A stretch of DNA of 64,000 bases from an uncultured Pseudomonas sp. (GTDB taxonomy: Bacteria; Pseudomonadota; Gammaproteobacteria; Pseudomonadales; Pseudomonadaceae): positions 124,001-188,000 of the forward strand of contig NZ_CAJYVE010000034.1 of assembly GCF_913777995.1 (NCBI RefSeq), in the 5' to 3' direction. Shown here one piece after another: positions 54,380-62,845 of this stretch. Position 1 is the stretch's first letter. Each line of letters starts with the position of its first letter. Under the pieces are notes generated by a model. The model made no database searches. It saw only the letters and a program-made list of their open reading frames with translations, and was not told where the DNA came from. The position numbers and the translations under genes were made by a program.

Positions 54380-55141
54380 TCAGTCCGCCTCCGTGGCCGT
54401 CGCCCGGCGGCTGACGGGCAGGCTCAGGAAGTGGTCAAGGTCGGCCGGTATGCCCAGGCCGTGCATGCCCTGGCCCTCATGGCCCACGCTGTAATGACTG
54501 ACTCGTCCGCCCTGAGCGATGATCTCGTTGTACACCGGGGCCACGTAGAACTCGCCGTTGACCCGCAGGTTCTTGCGTAGCATCGCTTCGATGGCATCGA
54601 GCAGCTGGGCGCCACTGCGGAAGTTGTAGATACCCACGGTGGCCTCGTCGGAAATGACCTGTTTTTCGACCACGCGGTCGATCAGCCCCTGGCCGTCGAA
54701 GCCTACGAAGGACCATTTCGGGTCATCGGCCTTCATGGTCATGATCAGGCCATCGAGACCTTTGTCGTCCATGGCCTGGAGGTAGTCGTCGATCTTCAGG
54801 TCCACATACTGGTCACTGTTGGCGATCATCACCGGCTGCGACCTGTCGATCACGTCCCGGGCGGCATGCACGGTGCACGCAGCCCCTTCGGTCAGGCCGT
54901 GCAGCTCGACGATCGCGCAATCTGGCGCCCAGACCTTGAGTCGTTCCTCAAGACCATAGGCGGCGACATGTTCGGCCTGACAGACGAAGATGAAACGATG
55001 GGGCCATGAGGGCGTGAGGTTTTCGATTACCAGCTTGATCATCGGCACGCCGTGCACGGGAATGAGCGGTTTGGGATCCTGATACCCGGCAGCCGCGAAG
55101 CGACTTCCGGCACCTGCCATGGGAACGATGATTTGCAACAT
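54380..55141 (-). CDS. Sugar/polyol-phosphate nucleotidyltransferase B
   Basis: 253 residues with the nucleotidyltransferase N-terminus QIIVPMAGAGSRFAAAGYQDPKPLIPVHGVPMI, a Mg2+ site around NSDQYVDLKIDDYL, and the product-side VEKQVISDEATVGIYNFRSG. This type is frequent in capsule loci, where members make CDP-activated polyols or phosphoramidate precursors. Substrate not predictable. Follows the exporter genes at 66 bases. Confidence 0.82.
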   Translation of the reverse strand: MLQIIVPMAGAGSRFAAAGYQDPKPLIPVHGVPMIKLVIENLTPSWPHRFIFVCQAEHVAAYGLEERLKVWAPDCAIVELHGLTEGAACTVHAARDVIDRSQPVMIANSDQYVDLKIDDYLQAMDDKGLDGLIMTMKADDPKWSFVGFDGQGLIDRVVEKQVISDEATVGIYNFRSGAQLLDAIEAMLRKNLRVNGEFYVAPVYNEIIAQGGRVSHYSVGHEGQGMHGLGIPADLDHFLSLPVSRRATATEAD

Positions 55142-55207
55142 GCGGATTACTCTTTGTCGCTCATTGAGCGGCGCGGTTTTAAATGCTCAACCTGTGGAAG
55201 TTGAGCT

Positions 55208-55912
55208 TCAGAAAGAGCCCTGATCGACCATCCGACCGTGCTCAAGCGTGATGTAGCGCTGGCAGAAACTGCGCCCCTCCTCCATGGCATGGGTCACCAG
55301 AATCAGGGCCATGCCTTCGCTCTGCAGGGCCCGAATGCGTTCATGGCACTTGTTTCGGAAATCCTCGTCGCCCACGGCCAGGACCTCATCCGCCAGGAGT
55401 ACCTGCGGTTCCACATGCACGGCGACGGAGAAGCCCAGGCGCATGTACATGCCTGACGAATAATGTTTGACCGGGGTATGGATGAAGCGGTCGAGGCCGG
55501 AAAAATCGACGATGTCGTTGAAGCGTGAACGGGTCTGGCGATTGCTCAGGCCGAACAGACTGGCGTTCAGATAAATGTTTTCCGCACCGCTCAGCTCGGG
55601 ATGAAAGCCCACCCCAAGTTCGATCAGCGGCGCCACGCGGCCGCTGCTCACGACAGTGCCCGAGGTCGGCAGCAGAATGCCGGACAACAGTTGCAGCAAG
55701 GTGCTCTTGCCCGAACCGTTATGGCCGATCAAGGCCAGCGACTCCCCCCTGTTCAGGGTCAGCGATACGTCATCCACTGCGTTGAATCGTTCATGACGTT
55801 CACGATGACGGCTGTCGAACAGCCCGAGGAACTTCTGCTTGAGCCCACCACCGTTATGCCGTAGCAGAAACTGCTTGGACAGGTTGCGCGCCTGGATGAC
55901 CCTCTGGCTCAT
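55208..55912 (-). CDS. ABC polysaccharide exporter, ATPase (Wzt/KpsT-like)
   Basis: 234 residues. Walker A GHNGSGKST (63-71), signature YSSGMYMRLGFSVAVHV, Walker B VLLADEVLAVGD. It ends right after the ATPase domain, with no C-terminal carbohydrate-binding domain, so it is of the KpsT or short-Wzt type, for which the glycan end is not recognised by a Wzt C-domain. Overlaps the permease gene by four bases. Confidence 0.92.
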   Translation of the reverse strand: MSQRVIQARNLSKQFLLRHNGGGLKQKFLGLFDSRHRERHERFNAVDDVSLTLNRGESLALIGHNGSGKSTLLQLLSGILLPTSGTVVSSGRVAPLIELGVGFHPELSGAENIYLNASLFGLSNRQTRSRFNDIVDFSGLDRFIHTPVKHYSSGMYMRLGFSVAVHVEPQVLLADEVLAVGDEDFRNKCHERIRALQSEGMALILVTHAMEEGRSFCQRYITLEHGRMVDQGSF

Positions 55913-56685
55913 AGGTACTCCACCTGGCTGTCGGCTTTTCTGAACACCAGCAGCCCGGCCAGCAGGCTGGTCACTCCCAGCATCACGCAGAGGCCGATGT
56001 CGCCGGCAGATGGCATCACCCCTTCATGCAGAATGGCCTTGAAACTCTTGAAATAAGGGGCCAGCGGATTGAACGCCATCCACTTGGCAACCGCTGTCGG
56101 CAACGACGAGGCGACCCAGACGATGGGTGTCATCCAGAACAGCAGGGGTACGAAGACCTCGACCAGGTGCCGGGCATCGCGCACGGTGATCTGGATGACA
56201 CTGAGGGCCAGCCCCAGCCCCATCAGCAAGGCCATGAATGACGCCAGAATCAGTGGATAGACCAGCAAGGCGAGGCTGGGAACACCACCCAGCAAGGGGA
56301 ACAGCGCCGCGTAGATCAGCATCACCCCCAGCCAGAACACCAGGATGGTCAGCGCACCGGTCACTGGCAGCAGGATGCGCGGGAAACGCAGCTTGCGGAT
56401 CAGGTTGGCGTTGCCGGTCAGCCACTCGCCACTTTGCGACAGCATCTGCGTGAGCAGCATCCAGTGCACCAGCCCGGTGATCAGGTGCAGCGCGAAGCGC
56501 TCCTGAGCGCTGGGCAGGATGTAAGTGAAGACCAGGTAGTAAGTCAGGGTTACGGCCAGCGGATTGCCGAGGGACCATAAGAATCCCAGGGTCGCGCCCA
56601 TGTAACGAACTCTGATTTCTTTGAAGACGAGATTGATGACCAGGTCTCGCCAGAGCGTGAAACCAGGCTTTACGCATGAAGACAT
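55909..56685 (-). CDS. ABC polysaccharide exporter, permease (Wzm/KpsM-like)
   Basis: 258 residues with about six membrane helices (ABC-2 type; VRYMGATLGFLWSLGNPLAVTLTYYLVFTYIL at the start). Together with the ATPase it carries a lipid-linked glycan over the inner membrane. First gene of the ten-gene operon. Start uncertain: ATG at 56685 (MSSCVKPGF) was chosen over 56703; both have weak sites. About 366 bases without a gene lie upstream. Confidence 0.9.
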   Translation of the reverse strand: MSSCVKPGFTLWRDLVINLVFKEIRVRYMGATLGFLWSLGNPLAVTLTYYLVFTYILPSAQERFALHLITGLVHWMLLTQMLSQSGEWLTGNANLIRKLRFPRILLPVTGALTILVFWLGVMLIYAALFPLLGGVPSLALLVYPLILASFMALLMGLGLALSVIQITVRDARHLVEVFVPLLFWMTPIVWVASSLPTAVAKWMAFNPLAPYFKSFKAILHEGVMPSAGDIGLCVMLGVTSLLAGLLVFRKADSQVEYL

Positions 56686-57051
56686 AGTGTTCCAGCCAAG
56701 CAATGATCATTGACCTGCGACGCGGCCCGCAAAGACCGCCCGGGTCATTCGTACACGACGGATAAACAGACAGCGCCTAACCGTTTGCCTGGCTTGACCG
56801 GCTTACAGACGGGAACACCTGGACACAAACGGTTATAAACAGTCGGGTATCGCTATGATCGGGGATGGCTGAAAAGACGAATGTCAGGCGCCCTCACCAC
56901 AACGTGTAGGAAACGCCTGCAATTAAGCTCTGCGATTGGACAAGGTAACGATTGCCGAACGGCTAACCCGGTGCGAACACCTGCGGCAGGCCGAGGAATG
57001 TACGACGATGACGTCCCCAGGAACGTCGTCGCCGCACTCGACCCTGATGCC
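56686..57051. promoter_or_regulatory. Upstream region of the glycan operon
   Basis: No gene seen. The A/T-richer part around 56820-56880 should hold the leftward promoter of the operon; a dyad GACGTCC/GGAACGTC near 57010-57030 is next to the 3' end of the chemoreceptor gene but has no T-run. Confidence 0.35.
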
Positions 57052-58941
57052 TCAGACGTTGAAGCGGCCCAACAGGTGGCTCTGCTGCTGAACCTGCTCG
57101 ACCATCATCGAGCACTGGCGCACCTGCTCCTCGGTACCGGCCGCCACTTCGTGGCTGAGGTCGCGGATGTTGGTGGTGTTGCGGTTGATCTCTTCGGTGG
57201 TCGCGCTCTGCTGCTCGGCGGCAGCGGCGATCTGCGTGTTCATGTCGTTGATGCGCAGAATCGCTTCGCGGATGCGCGCCAGCATGTCGTTGGCCGCACC
57301 GGCCTGTTCGGCGGTCCTGCTCGCGCTGTCGCGGCTCTTCTGCATGCGCGTCTCGGCCTGATGCACACCGGACTGCAACTGGTCGATCATCTGGCGGATT
57401 TCCTGGGTCGACTGTTGGGTGCGCGAAGCCAGGGTACGCACTTCATCGGCCACCACGGCGAAGCCGCGCCCTGACTCACCCGCCCGCGCGGCCTCGATGG
57501 CGGCATTGAGGGCCAGCAGGTTGGTCTGTTCGGCAATGCTGGTAATCACCGACAGGATCGACTCGATGTTGTCGCTGAAGCGTGCCAGGTCGAGGATGGC
57601 CTGGCCGGCCTCTTCCATTTCCGCCGCCAGGTGGCGGATCGCTTCGGTGGAGCGCAGTACCACGTGCTCGCCGCTTTCGGCTTCATGGTTGGCCGCCAGC
57701 GCGGCCTGGGCGGCGGCCTGGGCGTTGCTCGCCACGTCGTCGGCGGTCGAGGACATTTCCTGCATGGCGGTGGCCAGCTGGTCCAGCTCCTGCAACTGAC
57801 GCTGCAGTCGGCTGTCGGCCTGGGCGGCTTCGTGCGAGGTCGCCACGGTGCTCTCGCGAACCTGCCGGGACGAGCCCAGCACCTGGCCGATCAGGCCCTG
57901 CAGGTTTTCCAGAAAGGTATTGAACTCGCGAGAAACGCTCGCCACTTCGTCGTTGCCTTGCGCAGGCAGGCGGCGGGTCAGGTCACCCTCGCCGCTGTTC
58001 ACTTCCTTGATCGAGCGCTGCAGCAGTTCCAGTGGCTTGAGCAGTTGCTTCATGAAGGTGCTCAGCAGCACCAGGCTAATGAGTACGCCCAGCATCGTGG
58101 CGATGGCGGCCCACAGGCTCAGGCTGTTGGCTTCGGCCATCACGATGTCCTCGTCGAGCACCACGCCGATGTACCAGGTGGCGCCGCGCAGGTTGGTCAA
58201 CGGGGTGAAGGACACCAGCAAAGTCTTGCCGTCGACCTTGACCGACTGCAGGCCGCCGCTCAGCGCGGGCTGCTGGCCGGCGAACAGCTCGGTGTAGGGC
58301 TTGGCATTCAGCTCGGTTCGAGGGTGGGAAATGATGTTGCCGTTCTTGTCGAGCAGGAACGCGTAACCGGCGCCATTGAAATCCAGGGTGTTGATCGCGT
58401 CGCTGATGGCCTTGAGACGAATGTCGCCGCCCATTACGCCCAGGAACTGGCCTTTGTCACGCAGCGGTACCACGGCGGAAATCAGCGTCTCCTGAGTCGT
58501 CGAGTCGATATAGGGGTCGCTCAGTACAGCCTTGTCGGCGTTCTTGCCGGTCGCGTACCAGGGTCGCGTGCGGCCGTCCCAGTCGGCCTTGGGCTTCCAT
58601 GACGACAGGTTGGCGATGGGCTTTCCGTCGCTTTGCAGGGCACCGAAGATCATGATGAATTCATCGATGAGGATCGGGCTGTGAATGACTCGCTGCACCT
58701 GGGCGGGACTGTAGTCGGTGTCGAGGTTCTGCACCATCAGGTCCATCAGCTTGAGCTTAGCGCCCAGCCAGTTCTCGATCTGCCGGGCCAGGACATTGCT
58801 CGACTCGGCGATGCTGGCCGAGACCTGGCGGTCCAGCGAATTGCGCACTTGGGTGACCTGATAGACCGATAACAGCCCGGTGGTCAGAAACAATACAGCG
58901 GCAGCAGCCATGCTGACTTTATGAACGATTTTCAACGGCAC
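57052..58941 (-). CDS. Methyl-accepting chemotaxis protein with dCache_1 sensor
   Basis: 629 residues. Membrane helix 1 (about 9-31), a periplasmic dCache_1 domain (about 35-273), helix 2 (about 274-297), HAMP, and a signalling domain with the tip [35 protein letters not shown]. Residues R126, W128, Y129, Y144 and D173 match, in number, the amino-acid-binding motif of PctA-type receptors; the sixth position (Tyr121) is Trp here. The ligand is therefore probably an amine or amino-acid-like compound, altered in one contact. Transcribed leftward; not part of the glycan operon. Confidence 0.92.
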   Translation of the reverse strand: MPLKIVHKVSMAAAAVLFLTTGLLSVYQVTQVRNSLDRQVSASIAESSNVLARQIENWLGAKLKLMDLMVQNLDTDYSPAQVQRVIHSPILIDEFIMIFGALQSDGKPIANLSSWKPKADWDGRTRPWYATGKNADKAVLSDPYIDSTTQETLISAVVPLRDKGQFLGVMGGDIRLKAISDAINTLDFNGAGYAFLLDKNGNIISHPRTELNAKPYTELFAGQQPALSGGLQSVKVDGKTLLVSFTPLTNLRGATWYIGVVLDEDIVMAEANSLSLWAAIATMLGVLISLVLLSTFMKQLLKPLELLQRSIKEVNSGEGDLTRRLPAQGNDEVASVSREFNTFLENLQGLIGQVLGSSRQVRESTVATSHEAAQADSRLQRQLQELDQLATAMQEMSSTADDVASNAQAAAQAALAANHEAESGEHVVLRSTEAIRHLAAEMEEAGQAILDLARFSDNIESILSVITSIAEQTNLLALNAAIEAARAGESGRGFAVVADEVRTLASRTQQSTQEIRQMIDQLQSGVHQAETRMQKSRDSASRTAEQAGAANDMLARIREAILRINDMNTQIAAAAEQQSATTEEINRNTTNIRDLSHEVAAGTEEQVRQCSMMVEQVQQQSHLLGRFNV

Positions 58942-59218
58942 TCTCCTTGATTAGCCGGACGACAAAACTCAGCCTCGCAACATAGTGGCGCTTTAGTGTC
59001 AGCACAATCTGTTCGAAATAAAAATCAATGTGTTAGGTCGCCCCCACCCGGCTCTTGCCTGCACGCAAAATCTGCCGGGTAGCGGCTCTCAACAGATGCA
59101 AGGCGCGCGCCAGACACCTTGAGCGAATCCTTGCCCAGGCTGGCACGCGATATTTCTTGCAACACATAAGCGCGCCACGCACCTCGACAGCGCAGCGCTG
59201 GCACCAATCCAGTGCGTA

Positions 59219-60136
59219 TCAGTGGGTGCTTGCCTCCACCGCCTTTTTGCCGCGCGCCGAAATCACCGTGGCGAAGATGATGATCGCCGCGCCCAGCAGC
59301 ATGCGCAGCGACGGCTCTTCACTGAACAGCGCCCAGGCACAGGCGATGGCATAGACCGGCTCCAGAGCGATGATCAGCCCGGCACTGCGGGCGTCGAGCA
59401 CCTTGAGGCTGCGCACGAACAGGTACTGCGACAGCCCGGTGCACAACACCCCGAGGACCGCCAGGTAGATCCAGTCCAGGGTGCTCAGTACATGCTGACC
59501 CAAGCTGTTGACCACGAACGGCGCGACCAGCAGTGACACCGTGAGGTTTTGCCAGAAGGCCACCTGCATCGAGTCCAGGCCCTTGATGTAGCGGCGGTTG
59601 ATGACCGCCAGCACGGCGAAGGAGAAGCCCGAGGCCAGGCCCCACAGCAGGCCCTTGGTGCCCTGGTTGGCGAAGTCGAAGGACGGCACCACCAACACCA
59701 GGCCAAAGGTGACCATGGCCACCAGCAACGCCTCGCCGAACGCGATGCGCTCGCGGAACACCAGCCGGTCGATCAGCGCGATGAAAGCCGGGAAGCTGGC
59801 GAAACCGAGGGTGGCCACTGCCACGCCGCCGACCTTCACGGCAATGAAGAAGCTGATCCAGTGCGAGGTCAGGAACACGCCGGAAGCGACCAGCACAGCG
59901 AGCCGGCGCCCGTCCAGGCCGCGAAACACCGGGCGCCCCTGCAACTGCGCGAAGGCGCCCAAGGCCAGTACGGCGAAGGCTGCACGAGCAAAGGTGATGA
60001 TGCTGGAGTCGGCCTGGATCAAGGCACCGAGAATGCCGGTGAGGCCGAACAGGATGGCCGCGACATGGGCCGAAACGAGGGCGTTGCGATGCACTGACGC
60101 GCAGGCGGGCTGCGCGACATTGGAAGAAGCGATCAT
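59219..60136 (-). CDS. DMT-superfamily (EamA) transporter
   Basis: 305 residues with about ten membrane helices and two EamA repeats (VSAHVAAILFGLTGILGALIQADSSIITFARAAFAVLAL; second repeat ending AGLIIALEPVYAIACAWALFSEEPS). Probable exporter of metabolites or amino acids; substrate unknown. The ATG at 60136 (MIASSNVAQP) was preferred to the open frame to 60190. Confidence 0.87.
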   Translation of the reverse strand: MIASSNVAQPACASVHRNALVSAHVAAILFGLTGILGALIQADSSIITFARAAFAVLALGAFAQLQGRPVFRGLDGRRLAVLVASGVFLTSHWISFFIAVKVGGVAVATLGFASFPAFIALIDRLVFRERIAFGEALLVAMVTFGLVLVVPSFDFANQGTKGLLWGLASGFSFAVLAVINRRYIKGLDSMQVAFWQNLTVSLLVAPFVVNSLGQHVLSTLDWIYLAVLGVLCTGLSQYLFVRSLKVLDARSAGLIIALEPVYAIACAWALFSEEPSLRMLLGAAIIIFATVISARGKKAVEASTH

Positions 60137-60396
60137 GGCAGTCAACTCAGATAAAAGGCGAACGCAGCCGGTCTGTGCCAGCTTGCGCACTGGTTAATTT
60201 CAATCATTCGGAAGCTGGTCTGGCAGCCGATACAGCCTGGTGCCATGGCGCCGCAACATTGAAAGGCTCTTCCCTGAGCTTTGATGCAAGTTCGCCAGAA
60301 TATTGCTGGCCGGCGTACCGAAGTACACCGGCCATTGCCGCCCACGGGCCGCGTGGTGCCTGGGGGCGGCAGAATCGGGCCAGAAGGCCCGAAACC

Positions 60397-61887
60397 TTAT
60401 TGAGCGTTGATCCAGATGGTCTTCAGCTCGGTGTACTGATCATGCGCCCATTGCGACTTGTCGCGACCGCCAAAACCCGACTCGCCATAGCCCCCGAACG
60501 GCGTCGAGGCATCGCCTTCGCCGAAGCAGTTCACCGTGACGATACCGGCGCGGATCTCGCGCGACAGGCGCAGCGCGTTGCGCAGGTTGCTGGTGTAGGC
60601 CGAGGCCGCCAGGCCATAGACGGTGTCGTTGGCCAGGGCGATGGCTTCGTCCAGGGTCTGGAAGGTGGTGACGCTCAGCACCGGGCCGAAGATCTCCTCG
60701 ACGAACAGCCTGCTGTCGGCCTTCACGCCATCGACGATGGTCGGTTCGATGAACACGCCGTCACGGGTGCTGCCGCCTTCGACCACCGGCAGTTGCTGTT
60801 GCACGGCGTATTCCAGGTAGCTGCGCACCTTCTCGAAGTGCGCCTTGCTGACCATCGCGCCAAGGCGGTTGGCCGGGTCCAGCGGGTCGCCCAGCTGCCA
60901 GTCGCGAACATGCACCTTGATGCGTTCGAGCAGCTTGTCCTTGACGTCGGCGTGGACGATCAGCCGCGAGGAAGCCGAGCAGTTCTCGCCCATGTTCCAG
61001 AACGCGCCAGCCACCAGGTACTGGGCCACTTCGTCGAGGTCCTCGACGTCGTTCATCACCACGGCGGGGTTCTTGCCGCCCAGTTCCAGCACCACGCGCT
61101 TGATGTTGGATTCTGCCGCGTACTTGAGGAACAGCCGGCCGGTGTCGGTGGAACCGGTGAAGCTCACCGCCGCGATGTCCGGGTGGCGACCGATCGGCTC
61201 GCCGACTTCACGGCCACCGCCCGGCACGATGTTGAACACGCCTGCCGGGATACCGGCCTGGTGCGCCAGCTCGGCGACGCGCAGGGCGGTCAGGGTGGTT
61301 TCCTTGGCGGGCTTGACCACGATGGAGCAGCCGGCGGCCAGCGACGGACCGATCTTCCAGGCCAGCATCAGCAGCGGGAAGTTCCACGGCAACACCAGGC
61401 CGACCACACCGATGGCCTCGCGCACCACCATGGTCACCGCACCGGCACCGGTAGGCGCACTGAAGTCGTAGATCTTGTCGATCAGCTCGGCGTGCCAACG
61501 CAGGGTGTGGATGGTTTCCGGCACGTCGACGTTCTGGCACTCCTGGATCGGCTTGCCGCTGTCCAGGCTTTCCAGCACCGCCAGCTCGTGGGCGTGGTCT
61601 TCCAGCAGTTGCGCGAAGTCGAGCAGGATGTGCTTGCGCGCCGACGGCGCCAGCTTGCTCCAGCGCCCGTCGTCGAAGGCACGCTTGGCTGCGGCCACCG
61701 CCAGGTCGACGTCGGCGCTGCTGCCAGCGGCGATGTTGGCCAGTACCTGGCCGGTGGCCGGATTGGTGGTGGTGAAGGTGGCGCCGGACAACGCGTCGCG
61801 GAACTCACCGTCGATGAATGCCTGGGTGGGGAACTTCAGTTCTGCGGCCAGGGCCTTGTACTGTTCCTTGCTGAGCAATTCGGCCAT
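60397..61887 (-). CDS. Aldehyde dehydrogenase (PuuC/KauB-like)
   Basis: 496 residues with catalytic Cys in NMGENCSASSRL, general base Glu in VLELGGKNPAV and the cofactor site VLPWNFPLLM. The sequence is of the gamma-glutamyl-gamma-aminobutyraldehyde/aminoaldehyde group used in polyamine and amino-acid breakdown. One base (plus stop) behind the DapA-like gene, so co-transcribed. An MFS carrier follows on the same strand at the window end, giving a transport-lyase-dehydrogenase set. Confidence 0.9.
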   Translation of the reverse strand: MAELLSKEQYKALAAELKFPTQAFIDGEFRDALSGATFTTTNPATGQVLANIAAGSSADVDLAVAAAKRAFDDGRWSKLAPSARKHILLDFAQLLEDHAHELAVLESLDSGKPIQECQNVDVPETIHTLRWHAELIDKIYDFSAPTGAGAVTMVVREAIGVVGLVLPWNFPLLMLAWKIGPSLAAGCSIVVKPAKETTLTALRVAELAHQAGIPAGVFNIVPGGGREVGEPIGRHPDIAAVSFTGSTDTGRLFLKYAAESNIKRVVLELGGKNPAVVMNDVEDLDEVAQYLVAGAFWNMGENCSASSRLIVHADVKDKLLERIKVHVRDWQLGDPLDPANRLGAMVSKAHFEKVRSYLEYAVQQQLPVVEGGSTRDGVFIEPTIVDGVKADSRLFVEEIFGPVLSVTTFQTLDEAIALANDTVYGLAASAYTSNLRNALRLSREIRAGIVTVNCFGEGDASTPFGGYGESGFGGRDKSQWAHDQYTELKTIWINAQ

Positions 61888-61888
61888 G

Positions 61889-62791
61889 TCAGGCAGCTCC
61901 GGTGATCTGCGCGATGTTGCGCTTGAGGGTGGCGATGACGCCGGCGAGGGTGTCCTGTTCTTCTGCGCTCAGGCCTTGCAGCGGCGCACGAACGCCACCG
62001 GTGGACAGGCCGTTGAGTTCGACGCCGTACTTGATCGACTGAACGAACTTGCCACCTTCCAGGAAATCCATCAGCGGCATGAGTTCGGCCATGATGCGAC
62101 GGCCCTTGTTGAAGTCTTTCTCGACCACACAGGCCTCGTAGAGCGCCACGTGTTCGCGCGGGATGAAGTTGGAGCCGGCGCACACCCAGCTCTGCGCGCC
62201 CCAGGCGAAGAACTCCAGGGCCTGGTCATCCCAGCCGCAGGACAGCGCGATCTTCGGGTACTTCACCGCGGTGCGGTGCAGGCGGTTCATGTCGCCCGAG
62301 CTTTCCTTGATGGCCACGATGTTTTGCACGTCAGCCACGGCATCGAAGAACTCGTCGTCCATCGCCACGCTCATGCGGCCCGGGTAGTTATAGAGCATGA
62401 TCGGCAGCCCGGCAGCGCGGTCCACCGCCTTGACGTGGATGGCGATCTCCTGCTGGGTGGGCAGCGCGTAGGGCGGCGTGCCGACCAGCAGGGCGTCGGC
62501 CTTGATGTCCTTGGCATGGGCGGCGAAGGCCACCGAGTCTTCGGTACGGATCGCGCCGGTGCCGACGATCAGCGGCAGGCGGCCGCCGATCACGTCCCTG
62601 GCCTTGGCCGCCAGGTCGAAACGCTCCTGGGCGGTGTGCGCGTAGTACTCACCGGTGGAGCCGCCGATGATGATGCCATGCACCTTCTGGGCGATCAGGT
62701 ATTCCAGGACCTCGGCAAAGGCCGACGAGTCGATCGAACCGTCGGCCTTGAGCGGGGTGACAGCGGGCGTATAGATGCCTTCGAATTTCAC
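61889..62791 (-). CDS. DapA-family aldolase/dehydratase
   Basis: 300 residues, TIM-barrel dihydrodipicolinate-synthase family with the Schiff-base Lys in IVAIKESSGD and the Tyr in MLYNYPGRM. It is not DapA itself; the family includes lyases and dehydratases of sugar-acid, hydroxyproline and aminoacid catabolism. A GTG start (VKFEGIYTP) with GGAGG eight bases upstream is preferred to a second GTG five codons earlier. With the adjacent aldehyde dehydrogenase and MFS carrier it looks like a dedicated catabolic route. Confidence 0.85.
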   Translation of the reverse strand: MKFEGIYTPAVTPLKADGSIDSSAFAEVLEYLIAQKVHGIIIGGSTGEYYAHTAQERFDLAAKARDVIGGRLPLIVGTGAIRTEDSVAFAAHAKDIKADALLVGTPPYALPTQQEIAIHVKAVDRAAGLPIMLYNYPGRMSVAMDDEFFDAVADVQNIVAIKESSGDMNRLHRTAVKYPKIALSCGWDDQALEFFAWGAQSWVCAGSNFIPREHVALYEACVVEKDFNKGRRIMAELMPLMDFLEGGKFVQSIKYGVELNGLSTGGVRAPLQGLSAEEQDTLAGVIATLKRNIAQITGAA

Positions 62792-62845
62792 GGGGTTAAC
62801 CTCCACAGGTTGAGACGCCGCGCTCGTAGGCGCGGCGGGTTGTTT

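Noticed and set aside
56881..57474. 197-codon open frame running into the chemoreceptor gene on the other strand
   Set aside because: Mostly antisense to the chemoreceptor signalling domain; the part before it shows no coding pattern.
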